Assembly (NCBI RefSeq): GCF_900155585.1
Contig: NZ_LT707416.1
Coordinates: 186,001-250,000 of the forward strand
Length of the DNA stretch: 64,000 nucleotides
Reading direction: 5' to 3'
DNA from: Aedoeadaptatus urinae
Lineage (GTDB): Bacteria; Bacillota; Clostridia; Tissierellales; Peptoniphilaceae
A model generated the notes under the pieces. The model saw nothing but the letters and a program-made list of their open reading frames with translations, was not told the origin of the DNA and did no database searches. Shown here one piece after another: positions 49,581 to 58,013 of the stretch (its first letter is position 1; each line of letters starts with the position of its first letter). The translations under genes were made by a program, and so were the position numbers.

Positions 49581-51046
49581 TTTTATTTAAAGGCACATAC
49601 ATCGCCTTCGTAATTTGTGTAATACTTGCCTATTACACAATTTTTCGGCGTGCTCAATGGACGCTTCTTCTGGCGGCGTCCCTTTTCTTTTACGTCTATT
49701 TTACGAAATCCTATTTTATTTTCTTCTCCATCATCAATATCTACCTGTTCTCCCTCCTGGTCCATAGAATCGAGAACAAGGGCTTGAAAAAGGCGGCGGT
49801 AACGGCCTGCCTCCTCTTTAACTTTTCCTTTTTATTTCTCATCAAGTACACGCCCCTTCTTTCCAATCGCTTTAATCTTTTGATTCCCCTGGGCATTTCC
49901 TTTTACATGTTCCAGTCCATATCCTACATTATGGACCTCTATTGGGGCAGGGTGGAAATCGAAAGGAACCCCTTTAAGCTGGCTCTGTTTATTTCCTACT
50001 TTCCCCAAGTCATTCAAGGGCCCATCGGCCGCTTCGACGCACTTATGCCTCAGCTCTTGGAAAACAAGGCCTATGATTCGGACAATCTGCGCTACGGCTT
50101 CGAAACCATTTGTTGGGGCGCCTTTAAAAAGATTTTTATCGCCGACCACCTGGGCCTTCTGGTCAATACGGTCTTCGACTCCTACGGCTCCTATCCCGGC
50201 CTCTTTGTATTTCTGACGGTCTTTGCCTACAGCATACAGATCTACGCGGACTTTTCCGGCGGCATCGACATTATTCGAGGGATTTCCCAAATCCTGGGCA
50301 TCGACATGGCCGTGAACTTTCGCCGCCCCTTCTTTTCCCGCTCCCTGGCCGACTTTTGGCGTCGCTGGCATATTTCCCTGGGTACGTGGATGAAAGATTA
50401 CGTCTTTTATCCCCTGAACCTGTCACGGCCCCTGGTCTTCGTCAACAAGAAGGCGAAGAAACACTTCGGACGGAAGCGGGGCAAATTAATTTCCATTTGC
50501 CTCTCCACCTATATCCTCTATTTCATCGTGGGGATATGGCACGGCGCCGGCACGAATTACGTCCTTTACGGCCTGTGGAACGGCACGATTATTTCCTTCA
50601 GCCTGTATTTGGAAGGGACCTACAAGAAAACCCTGGCGAAGCTGGGCATCGACCCCAAGGCCCGGGTCTACACCCTCTTTCAAATTATTCGCACCAATCT
50701 TCTCGTGACCTTGGGCAGATACTTTTCCAGAGCATCGGGGGCTCTCGTGGCCCTGAAGATGTGGGCCCACACCTTTAAAAATTTCCATTTGGGCTCCGCG
50801 CCCCTGTATTTGCTCCACGAAATGGGCTACACGAATAACGAGCTGATCGTGCTTTTTATCAGCATCTTCTTGGTCTTTCTCGTGGACCTGGCCTTCGAGG
50901 GGGGCGTCAATCTATACAAGAGCTTCGACGAAGCGTCCACGCCGGTGCAACTCGGCGTCATCGGCGCCTTTGCCCTCGCCTTCGTCGTCTTCGTCGTCTA
51001 TGCCGGGGGCTATGTGCCCACGGAATTTATCTATCGCCAGTACTAG
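49577..51046 (+). CDS. MBOAT family acyltransferase (DltB-like)
   Basis: This 489-residue membrane protein of about 11 helices has 'SLADFWRRWHISLGTWMKDY' and the catalytic-His segment 'FIVGIWHGAGTNYVLYGLWN', both signatures of DltB/AlgI-type O-acyltransferases. It would take the acyl group from the carrier protein and move it to an acceptor at the outer face. Unlike B. subtilis dltABCD, the order here is A-GNAT-C-B-hydrolase. Confidence 0.93.
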   Translation: MILFKGTYIAFVICVILAYYTIFRRAQWTLLLAASLFFYVYFTKSYFIFFSIINIYLFSLLVHRIENKGLKKAAVTACLLFNFSFLFLIKYTPLLSNRFNLLIPLGISFYMFQSISYIMDLYWGRVEIERNPFKLALFISYFPQVIQGPIGRFDALMPQLLENKAYDSDNLRYGFETICWGAFKKIFIADHLGLLVNTVFDSYGSYPGLFVFLTVFAYSIQIYADFSGGIDIIRGISQILGIDMAVNFRRPFFSRSLADFWRRWHISLGTWMKDYVFYPLNLSRPLVFVNKKAKKHFGRKRGKLISICLSTYILYFIVGIWHGAGTNYVLYGLWNGTIISFSLYLEGTYKKTLAKLGIDPKARVYTLFQIIRTNLLVTLGRYFSRASGALVALKMWAHTFKNFHLGSAPLYLLHEMGYTNNELIVLFISIFLVFLVDLAFEGGVNLYKSFDEASTPVQLGVIGAFALAFVVFVVYAGGYVPTEFIYRQY

Positions 51047-51058
51047 AAAGGAACGGAT

Positions 51059-52891
51059 ATGACCACGAAAAAATTTTTTATAATGATCGTCTCCGTCCTC
51101 GTCCTCATCTTTGCCGCCATCGGCGCGGGCAATTACTTTATCAATCCCTTCGGCCTGTTTAACGAGTCTCTCATGGATTGGGATTCCTATAATTTCACGC
51201 AAAATCCCCGGACGGCGAAAATTCATTACATCGACAAGAATCACGATAAGTACAATGCCTACATCGTCGGCTCCTCCGGCTGCGGCAGCCTCGATCCCAA
51301 ACAGCTGAGCAGCTACACGGGAAAGAGCTACTACAACAGCTTTTATTACGGCTCCGACCTTTTGGACTCCTATGAAACCGTGGATTACCTGATTCGAAAT
51401 TACACCGTGGACGAAATTATGCTGGGCATTAATTACAACACGGCGATCAATTTCGACATCGGGGAAGACCAGCTGAATCTGCGCATGCCGGCCAAGCTTT
51501 CCGGGAAAAGTCTCTTGGCCTTTTACAAAGACTATCTTTTCGCCGATCCGCGGTATTTCGTAAACAAGCTGAGGGACAAGAGGAAAGACACCTTCTTCAC
51601 TCAAGACTTCGACGTCTTTCTCCCCGAAACCGGCAGCTACGACAAGCGGCTCAGGGACACGGAAGGCATCGGCGATTTAAACGCCTATGTGGAGAAAGAG
51701 GACTATCGGGTTTTTCAGGACTACCCTCGGGAAGTGAAGCCCTTTGCAAAAATGAAGGAATTTAAAGAGACCATGGCGGCCATTAAAAAGCTTTGCGACG
51801 AGAACCATGTGAAGCTCACCGTGGTGGTGATCCCCATTTACAAGGACGACTTCCCCAACTATCCCGCGAAGGATTTGGATCTTTTCTACAGAAGTTTGGC
51901 CGAGATCACGCCCTTCTGGGATTTTTCCAAATCGTCGATTTCCGCCGATCCCCGCTATTTTTACGACGCCACCCACTTCAGAAACAGCGTGGGCCGCATG
52001 ATTCTGGATCGAATCTACGACAAGGGCGACGACTATATTCCGGAGGATTTCGGTCACTACGTGGATCGCAAGGGCGTCGAGGATTTTTTAGCCTCCTTCC
52101 GGCAATACGAGGTGGTTCGCAATGAAGCGAACTATACTAAAAAGCTTCCCGTCCTCATGCTCCACCACATCGGCGAAGGTGATTATGCCATTTCCGAGGA
52201 CAAGCTGAAGGCCTATCTGACGGCGATTCGTGGGGCGGGCTACCATACGGTGGGCTTGCAGGACCTGTATAACTACGTCTACAAGGGCGTGGATTTAGGG
52301 GACAATCCCATTCTCATCACCTTCGACGACGGCTATTTAAGCAATTACGACAAGGCCTTTCCCCTTTTGAAGGAAATGAATATGAAGGCGGTCATATACT
52401 GCGTCGGCTCTACCTTCGGATCCTCCACCTATAAGGACACGGGCGAGCCGATTATTCCCCATTTCGGCGAAAAAGAAGCGCGGGAGATGCAGGATTCCGG
52501 CCTCATCGACATACAAAGCCACAGCTTTGATATGCATCAATCGGAAGAATTGGAAACAAAGAAGCCGGTGCGCATAGACATGGGGCAATTTCCCCACGAA
52601 ACGGAAGAGGAGTATATGAAGGCCTTCGGCGACGATTTCAAGAAAGAGGATTTGCTGATCCGCGCAGTGACGGGGCAGCCCATCCGCGCCGTCGCCTATC
52701 CCCGCGGCACCTATTCCGATATGACTCAGGGCCTGTTGGGCCTATACGGCGTCTGCGCCACCTTTACCTCGGATACCGGGGTCAACACCCTGATCAAAGG
52801 GCTGCCCCAATCCCTTTACGGGCTGAAGCGCATCGAGGTGGAGGCCAATTTGACGCCGGAGGAACTTTTGCAAAAGATTCGCGGCGAATAA
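51059..52891 (+). CDS. SGNH/DltD-like domain fused to a NodB polysaccharide deacetylase
   Basis: This 610-residue protein has an N-terminal signal anchor (residues 6-26). A domain of about 330 residues follows with 'AYIVGSSGCGSLDPKQL' (GSS nucleophile block) and 'YFYDATHFRNSVGRMIL' (D-x2-H block), as in DltD/AlgX-like SGNH proteins. From about residue 360 is a NodB domain with 'ILITFDDGYLSNY' (catalytic Asp pair), 'IQSHSFDMH' (metal His) and 'AVAYPRGTYSDM'. It may finish acyl transfer and deacetylate or remodel the same polymer. The fusion is unusual to me. Confidence 0.85.
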   Translation: MTTKKFFIMIVSVLVLIFAAIGAGNYFINPFGLFNESLMDWDSYNFTQNPRTAKIHYIDKNHDKYNAYIVGSSGCGSLDPKQLSSYTGKSYYNSFYYGSDLLDSYETVDYLIRNYTVDEIMLGINYNTAINFDIGEDQLNLRMPAKLSGKSLLAFYKDYLFADPRYFVNKLRDKRKDTFFTQDFDVFLPETGSYDKRLRDTEGIGDLNAYVEKEDYRVFQDYPREVKPFAKMKEFKETMAAIKKLCDENHVKLTVVVIPIYKDDFPNYPAKDLDLFYRSLAEITPFWDFSKSSISADPRYFYDATHFRNSVGRMILDRIYDKGDDYIPEDFGHYVDRKGVEDFLASFRQYEVVRNEANYTKKLPVLMLHHIGEGDYAISEDKLKAYLTAIRGAGYHTVGLQDLYNYVYKGVDLGDNPILITFDDGYLSNYDKAFPLLKEMNMKAVIYCVGSTFGSSTYKDTGEPIIPHFGEKEAREMQDSGLIDIQSHSFDMHQSEELETKKPVRIDMGQFPHETEEEYMKAFGDDFKKEDLLIRAVTGQPIRAVAYPRGTYSDMTQGLLGLYGVCATFTSDTGVNTLIKGLPQSLYGLKRIEVEANLTPEELLQKIRGE

Positions 52892-52906
52892 GCTGAAGAA
52901 GAGCAT

Positions 52907-52939
52907 AAAAAGACGAGCCCCGATTCGGGACTCGTTTTT
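52907..52939. terminator. Bidirectional terminator
   Basis: ACGAG-CCCG pairs with CGGG-CTCGT around a short loop, with As on the left and Ts on the right. It ends the Dlt-like operon and the converging DUF3783 gene. Confidence 0.88.
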
Positions 52940-52942
52940 GTT

Positions 52943-53473
52943 TTATAAGCTTTCCTCCAGGCGACGTATGGCTTCCTTCACATCGGCCTCTTCCATGGCC
53001 TCGCCCTTCAGGCGAAGGTCCTTCGCAAAAGCCAATGCCTCGGCGCGGGCGTCGGTGGGATCGGTCTTTTGCTTTTCCATGGATTCCTTGGCCACGGCGA
53101 GCATTTTCGACCAGGCCTGCACGATGGCATTTTCCCGGCGAATGTGCTTAATAAGCCGGGCAAAGGTCCAGTCTTTGTTGGTGTCCGTCAGGGCCGCCTT
53201 GTGAGGGAACACTTCCCCCATGTCCCGAAGGGCCATAAGAATCTTTTGCAGCTCGTGGGAGTGCAGATCCACAAAGACCAACAGCTCTTCATCAGGCGCA
53301 TCCTCCGCGCCGCCGAGCTTTTCGTAGCCTTCCAGGCCCGCAAAATAGCCCACGTATTCGCCGACCTCATCCCGTGCCACTTCCCGCAAGGCGATGTCCT
53401 GTGCCCTTGCCGCTTCAATCAAACGAGCTTTTCGCTCCTCGCCCTTAATGCCGTAGTATATAATCAGACTCAT
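52943..53473 (-). CDS. DUF3783 domain protein
   Basis: This protein of about 176 residues has 'IIYYGIKGEERKARLIEAA' at the start, a central 'LLVFVDLHSHELQKILMALR' and 'KAALTDTNKDWTFARLIKHI', the DUF3783 signature, with an acidic-basic helical tail. I take ATG 53473, which has AAAGGA at normal distance; an upstream ATG at 53506 is possible. Function unknown. It converges with the Dlt-like operon. Confidence 0.78.
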   Translation of the reverse strand: MSLIIYYGIKGEERKARLIEAARAQDIALREVARDEVGEYVGYFAGLEGYEKLGGAEDAPDEELLVFVDLHSHELQKILMALRDMGEVFPHKAALTDTNKDWTFARLIKHIRRENAIVQAWSKMLAVAKESMEKQKTDPTDARAEALAFAKDLRLKGEAMEEADVKEAIRRLEESL

Positions 53474-53570
53474 GCCCTCATCCTTTCCGAATTTACCATC
53501 GCGCAATCGATGGTGCCCGTCCTATCGCGCGCTGCGATGTTCGGATGATAGATACCCGGGGAAAAAGTAT

Positions 53571-54218
53571 TTAATCGTTTAAGGAAGCGTGTGTGATTTC
53601 GTGCCAGTCGAGATGCAAATAGCCCTCGGCATCGGTCTTGCTGTTGATCAAATAGCGGGTCTTGACCAGCTCCATCATGGGGCGGTCGGCGGAAAGGGAA
53701 TCGCTGTAGGCGACGCTGTTTTCGTAGTCGATCTCCATGCCCTTTTCCGTCAGGTGTCCGAGAATGTTGTCCACCTTTTTTCCGCGCTTGTTGTTGTCCC
53801 CCGTCATGCGGTACTCGTCGTCGGTCTTCGTGCCGATAATGTGATCGAAGGGGAGCACGTCCCCCACGTACTTCAGGTAATCCTCCACGGAGGCGGAGAC
53901 CAAAAGCAGGTAGTAGCCCGCGGCCTTCAGGGCGTAAATTTCATCCACCGCCTCTTTAAAGGTGCGTGCCATGACATCCTCGTAGACGAAGGCCTTGATT
54001 TCGTCCTCCGTATAGTAGCGGAGCATGGAGAGAAAGCTGTCCTTGACGTTTTTCTTCACGCCCTTCGGCGATTTAAACAGACTGCCGAGAAGCAGGGTTC
54101 GGTAAAGTTTCGAGCGAAAGCCCGGGATTTTTCTCGCCGTTACGTCGTATAATATAAGGATGGAGTCCGTGGATATGACGGTGCGGTCGAAATCGAAGAG
54201 GGCGATTTTTTGTTTCAT
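53571..54218 (-). CDS. HAD-IB family phosphatase
   Basis: This 215-residue HAD hydrolase has motif I 'IALFDFDRTVISTD' (DxDxT), motif II 'LLLVSASVEDYLKYVG' (S), the Lys in 'NNKRGKKVDNI' and motif III 'SVAYSDSLSADRPMM' (D). The helical cap after motif I and the 'SAS' type motif II place it with HAD-IB/SerB-like enzymes. Substrate unknown. It is divergent from dinB, with its own RBS. Confidence 0.88.
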   Translation of the reverse strand: MKQKIALFDFDRTVISTDSILILYDVTARKIPGFRSKLYRTLLLGSLFKSPKGVKKNVKDSFLSMLRYYTEDEIKAFVYEDVMARTFKEAVDEIYALKAAGYYLLLVSASVEDYLKYVGDVLPFDHIIGTKTDDEYRMTGDNNKRGKKVDNILGHLTEKGMEIDYENSVAYSDSLSADRPMMELVKTRYLINSKTDAEGYLHLDWHEITHASLND

Positions 54219-54261
54219 ATTGTCTCCTTTTCATAGGCGATTTACGCCGACGGTGGTTTTT

Positions 54262-54270
54262 TGATATATT
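54262..54270 (+). promoter_or_regulatory. Extended -10 of dinB (leaderless arrangement)
   Basis: TG-A-TATATT at 54262-54270 lies exactly six bases before a GTG at 54277, the same geometry as at mutY and the thermonuclease gene. Confidence 0.5.
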
Positions 54271-54276
54271 AGGGTG

Positions 54277-55317
54277 GTGATTCATTTGGACATTTTACAT
54301 GTGGATATGGACGCGTTTTTTGCCTCTGTTGAGATTCTATTGAATCCCGCTCTGAAAAACAAGCCCCTTGCCGTAGGCGGAAAGAATCCTTCGGGGATCG
54401 TCACCACGGCGAGCTACGAGGCACGTAAGTACGGGGTGCATTCCGCCATGCCCATGTTTATGGCGAGGAGTCTTTGCCCGAATCTCATCGTGGTGCCTAC
54501 GAGAAAGGGCGTTTACGGCCGGGCGAGCCGAAAGGTCTTCGGCTATTTACACGACTACGGCTTTCCCATGGAGCAGGTGTCCATCGACGAGGCCTATTTG
54601 GATTTAACGGGGGCGGACAATCCCGAGGCCCTTGCGAAAACCATGCAGAGGGAAGTGAAGCGCCGCTTCGGCCTTTCCATGAGCTGCGGTTTGAGCTACA
54701 ATAAATTTCTCGCAAAAATCGCCTCGGACATGGACAAGCCCGCGGGCTTTACCGTCATCGACCGGAAATGGGCGGCGCAGGTTATCGACGGCCTTCCCCT
54801 TTCAAGGATTCACGGTATCGGCGAGAAGACGGAAAGGCGCTTGAAGGAGCTGGGGATTCACAACGGGGCGGATCTGAAGGCCCTGGATCGGGATTTTCTG
54901 GAGGAGGCCTTCGGGAAACCGGGCCTGGAGCTTTACGACCGGGTGCGGGGCGAGGACCTGCGGCCCGTGGAGCCCGGCAGGAAGCGAAAATCCATCGGCA
55001 CCGAGGAGACCTTCATCGAGACGCGGGACAGAAATTTTTTTAAAGAGCGGCTAAAGCGCTTCGCCGAGGAGACGGCCTTTCTCATGGAGAAAAAAGGCAT
55101 CGTGGGCTACACCCTGACGGTGAAGCTCAAGACGTCGGATTTTCACACGCACACGAAATCTAAGACCTTCGGCCTGCCCCTGGAGGGGGAGGCGCTGCTG
55201 TTTCGAGAGGCGTGGGCCCTGTTTTGCGCCCTCTACGGCGGCGAAAAGCTGCGGCTTTTGGGTCTGAGTGTGTCGTCTTTAGAGGAGAATTACAGCAGGC
55301 AGCTGCGTTTTTTATAG
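54277..55317 (+). CDS. dinB: DNA polymerase IV (Y family)
   Basis: This protein of about 346 residues has the Y-family catalytic motifs 'LHVDMDAFFASVE' and 'QVSIDEAYLDLTGA', the HhH region 'LSRIHGIGEKTERRLKELG' and a C-terminal little-finger domain. It carries out error-prone lesion bypass. Three starts compete: GTG 54274, GTG 54277 and TTG 54286. I choose 54277 from the -10 position; TTG 54286 would use AGGGTGG as an RBS. It is first in a run of plus-strand genes. Confidence 0.93.
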   Translation: MIHLDILHVDMDAFFASVEILLNPALKNKPLAVGGKNPSGIVTTASYEARKYGVHSAMPMFMARSLCPNLIVVPTRKGVYGRASRKVFGYLHDYGFPMEQVSIDEAYLDLTGADNPEALAKTMQREVKRRFGLSMSCGLSYNKFLAKIASDMDKPAGFTVIDRKWAAQVIDGLPLSRIHGIGEKTERRLKELGIHNGADLKALDRDFLEEAFGKPGLELYDRVRGEDLRPVEPGRKRKSIGTEETFIETRDRNFFKERLKRFAEETAFLMEKKGIVGYTLTVKLKTSDFHTHTKSKTFGLPLEGEALLFREAWALFCALYGGEKLRLLGLSVSSLEENYSRQLRFL

Positions 55318-55325
55318 GAGGAAGC

Positions 55326-55709
55326 ATGGAAGAGTGGAGACAAAAAAGAGTGCGTGAAATTTTTCAGCGCTTTACGAGTCAGTTCGATCTGACGATTTTA
55401 GAGCACACGGACGAGCGTATTTATGCCCGCTGGCATGTAGACGAAAATTCGCTGAATCCGGAGGACATCGCCCACGGCGGGGCGGTTTATTCCGTGGCTG
55501 ACGTGGTTTGCGCGGCTCTGGGCCTTAGGAACAATCACCTGCTCACCAAGAGCGTGAACTTTTATTACTTCCACTCCGTGCGCCTGGGAGATGCTTATAT
55601 TCGCGGGAGCTTTCAAAAGGTCGGCAGCTACACCTCGGTGATGGAGATCGAAGTATGGCAGGAGGAGACGCTCTGCGCCAAGGGTCTATTTGACATGGCG
55701 AAGCTGTAG
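55326..55709 (+). CDS. Hot-dog fold thioesterase (PaaI-like), first of a pair
   Basis: This 127-residue protein has the hot-dog motif 'NPEDIAHGGAVYSVADVVCA' (conserved HGG with Asp downstream) and 'FYYFHSVRLGDAYIRGSF'. It likely hydrolyses an acyl- or aryl-CoA thioester. RBS AGGAGG ends 3-8 bases before the ATG. A second hot-dog gene starts 9 bases after its stop. Confidence 0.85.
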   Translation: MEEWRQKRVREIFQRFTSQFDLTILEHTDERIYARWHVDENSLNPEDIAHGGAVYSVADVVCAALGLRNNHLLTKSVNFYYFHSVRLGDAYIRGSFQKVGSYTSVMEIEVWQEETLCAKGLFDMAKL

Positions 55710-55718
55710 GGAGGAATC

Positions 55719-56135
55719 ATGGCAGTATTTCATTATTTAGAAGAGGGCTTGGATCACCGCCTGATGGCGGATTCCGAGCTGAGTATAAAGGAGCAGGAGG
55801 GCGAGACGCTCACCGCCACCTGGAAGGTATGGCCCGGCGCCATTAATTCCGCCGGCACCTGCCAGGGCATGATCCACTTCGGCATGGCCGATGTGATCAG
55901 CGCCATTTTGTGTGACCGCAAAGGAGTGGTGGTGACCAAGGCCGCTTCCTGCTTCTACCACGCGCCCCTTTACGAGGGCGAGGTCACGGCCGAAGCCGCC
56001 TTCAACAAGCGGGGCAAGGTCAACGACAATGTGGAGGTGCGCTTTTTTCAAAGGGGCATCCTCTGCTATCAGGCAATTTTCAGTATGCACGCCACCGGCG
56101 TCACCTTAGACAAGGGAGGGGAAAATGAAGCGTAG
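55719..56135 (+). CDS. Hot-dog fold thioesterase-like protein, second of a pair
   Basis: This 138-residue protein has 'SAGTCQGMIHFGMADVISAI' in place of the HGG helix: the usual HGG is replaced by Q-G-M-I-H. It also has 'CFYHAPLYEGEVTAEAAF'. With the preceding gene it may form a heteromer in which one subunit is catalytic. GGAGG precedes the ATG, and it overlaps the EamA gene by 11 bases. Confidence 0.78.
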   Translation: MAVFHYLEEGLDHRLMADSELSIKEQEGETLTATWKVWPGAINSAGTCQGMIHFGMADVISAILCDRKGVVVTKAASCFYHAPLYEGEVTAEAAFNKRGKVNDNVEVRFFQRGILCYQAIFSMHATGVTLDKGGENEA

Positions 56136-57018
56136 TCAGGCCATTATGCTTTTGCTCTTAACGACGATTATCTGGGGCATGGGCGTGGTGGCACAGATCG
56201 CCGGCATGGACTACATTCATCCCTTCGCCTTAAATGTGCATCGCTCCTTGGCGGCGGCGCTGTTTCTTTTGATCGTGCTCCTCTTTATTCCGAAGCTGAG
56301 GGACGTGGGCACGGATCTTGAGGCAACCATCAAGGGCGGCATTTTATGCGGCATCTGTTTAAGCGTGGCCATGGCCCTTCAGCAATACGGCCTTCAATAC
56401 ACCACCGCCGGCAAGGGCGGTTTTATTACGGCCCTTTACATCGTCCTCGTGCCCATCGGCGGCATACTTTTACACCATCCCATTTCGAAAAAAACCTGGT
56501 TCGCCGTCCTCGTCGCCGCCGTGGGGCTGTACTTTATCAGCATGAAAAAAGGCGCGGGCTTTTCCATGGGCCGTGGAGATTTTCTGGTCCTTCTCTCCGC
56601 CGTGGCCTTCAGCGTCCATATTCTCGTCATCGACCGCTTCGCGCCCTATGTGGACGGCGTGGCCATGAGCTGCATTCAATTTTTTACGGCGGCGATACTG
56701 TCGCTGATTCTCGTTGTGTCTACCGGGGCCTCCCTCTTCGGCGAGTACACCAAGGCCCTGCCCGCCATATTATATTTGGGGATTTTATCGAGCGGCGTGG
56801 GCTTTACCCTGCAGATCATGGGCCAGCGCTACACGGAGCCCACCACGGCGAGTTTGATCCTGAGCCTGGAGGCGGTCTTTTCCCTCTTAGGGGGCATCAT
56901 CCTCTTAAGCGAAGCCCTGACTGCCCGCGAGGCCTTCGGCTGCGTCCTTCTCTTCGTCGCCATACTTATCGCCCAGCTTCCCATGCCCAAGCTTCGAAAA
57001 TCCTCGGAGAATAATTAA
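56125..57018 (+). CDS. EamA family (DMT) transporter
   Basis: This 297-residue protein has ten membrane helices in two EamA repeats. The first begins 'AIMLLLLTTIIWGMGVVAQI'; the second includes 'TEPTTASLILSLEAVFSLLGG' in part, and ends 'CVLLFVAILIAQLPMPK'. It exports or imports a small metabolite of unknown identity. It overlaps the hot-dog gene by 11 bases. Confidence 0.9.
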   Translation: MKRSQAIMLLLLTTIIWGMGVVAQIAGMDYIHPFALNVHRSLAAALFLLIVLLFIPKLRDVGTDLEATIKGGILCGICLSVAMALQQYGLQYTTAGKGGFITALYIVLVPIGGILLHHPISKKTWFAVLVAAVGLYFISMKKGAGFSMGRGDFLVLLSAVAFSVHILVIDRFAPYVDGVAMSCIQFFTAAILSLILVVSTGASLFGEYTKALPAILYLGILSSGVGFTLQIMGQRYTEPTTASLILSLEAVFSLLGGIILLSEALTAREAFGCVLLFVAILIAQLPMPKLRKSSENN

Positions 57019-57110
57019 AAGAAAATTTTTAAAAGCCCCTTATCCGTGAAATAAAAAATCATCCTTCGGGTATAGATAAACCTAAAGGATCAGGTTAAGG
57101 AGGGAATGAA

Positions 57111-58013
57111 ATGAAATGTCGTTATTGCGGTTATGAAAATGAGCCCGGTGTAAAATTTTGTGCGTCCTGCTCAACGCCCATGGTCTATCCCCTGGGCTAC
57201 AAGCCCGAGGACGAGGCAACCGTTGAAAAGGCGGAGCCCGTGAAGGAAGCGCCGAAGGCCGAAGAAAAACCCGTGAAGGAAGTCGCTGAGGAAAAATCGG
57301 AAGCGAAGCCTGTAGAGAAAGTTGCCGAAGAAAAGCCGGCAGCACCGGAAGAAAAGGCGCCGGCTCGCGGGGAAGCGCCGAAAGAAAAAGAAGCGCCGGC
57401 TGAAAAACCGATCGAGGTCCCGGAAAAGGTCGAGGCCGCAGATGCCTATAAGGAATCGAAGCCTGTAGAGAAAGTTGCCGAAGAAAAGCCGGCAGCACCG
57501 GAAGAAAAGGCGCCGGCTCGCGGGGAAGCGCCGAAAGAAAAAGAAGCGCCGGCTGAAAAACCGATCGAGGTCCCGGAAAAGGTCGAGGCCGCAGATGCTT
57601 ATAAGGAATCGAAGCCCGTGGACAAGCGCAAGAAACAGGCGCAAAAGCGGAAGAAAAAGGCGGAAAAGAAACCGGAAAAGGACGCAAGGGTTAGCGCCGA
57701 GGAAAAACGCCTGGAGCATCAAAGCCACAGCGCTAAGCCGGCGCCGAAAAAGGAAGCCCCGGAAAAGAAAAAACCGGAAGAAAAACCGGCTCCCGTAAAA
57801 GAAGCGCCGAAAAAAGAAGCCGCACCGGAAAAGAAAGCACCGGAAGGGTTGAAGGAAAAAGCAGTCGCTCCCGATAAAAAGGAAGCACCGGCCAAGGCAC
57901 CGGAAAAGAAACCGGAAAGAAAGCCCGAGCCCAAGAAAGGCCGCATCAGCCCGGTCCTCGTGGCCATCGTCCTTTTGATTCTGCTCTTTATCATCTATAA
58001 AGCCGTGAAATGA
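57111..58013 (+). CDS. Zinc-ribbon protein with Lys/Glu/Pro/Ala repeats and a C-terminal membrane anchor
   Basis: This 300-residue protein has an N-terminal zinc ribbon (C-x2-C ... C-x2-C: 'CRYCGYENEPGVKFCASC'). A low-complexity charged region of about 240 residues follows, then a C-terminal membrane helix ('ISPVLVAIVLLILLFIIYKA') four residues from the end, as in tail-anchored proteins. The charged region contains two 51-residue units encoded by 153-bp repeats at 57304-57609. Zinc-ribbon/tail-anchor proteins occur widely in Firmicutes without defined roles. AAGGAGG precedes the ATG. It overlaps the AlkD-like gene by 4 bases. Confidence 0.85.
   Translation: MKCRYCGYENEPGVKFCASCSTPMVYPLGYKPEDEATVEKAEPVKEAPKAEEKPVKEVAEEKSEAKPVEKVAEEKPAAPEEKAPARGEAPKEKEAPAEKPIEVPEKVEAADAYKESKPVEKVAEEKPAAPEEKAPARGEAPKEKEAPAEKPIEVPEKVEAADAYKESKPVDKRKKQAQKRKKKAEKKPEKDARVSAEEKRLEHQSHSAKPAPKKEAPEKKKPEEKPAPVKEAPKKEAAPEKKAPEGLKEKAVAPDKKEAPAKAPEKKPERKPEPKKGRISPVLVAIVLLILLFIIYKAVK
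57304..57609 (+). repeat. Two tandem 153-bp in-frame repeats
   Basis: Unit 1 is 57304-57456 and unit 2 is 57457-57609. By eye they differ at one base (GATGCCTAT against GATGCTTAT), a silent change. Each encodes 51 residues beginning KPVEKVAEEK (unit boundary arbitrary). The near-identity indicates a recent duplication or ongoing homogenisation. Confidence 0.93.

Noticed and set aside
53495-53514. ACCATCG/CGATGGT hairpin as terminator of the HAD gene
   Set aside because: There is no T-run after it on the minus strand, and it lies at the 5' end of the DUF3783 gene.
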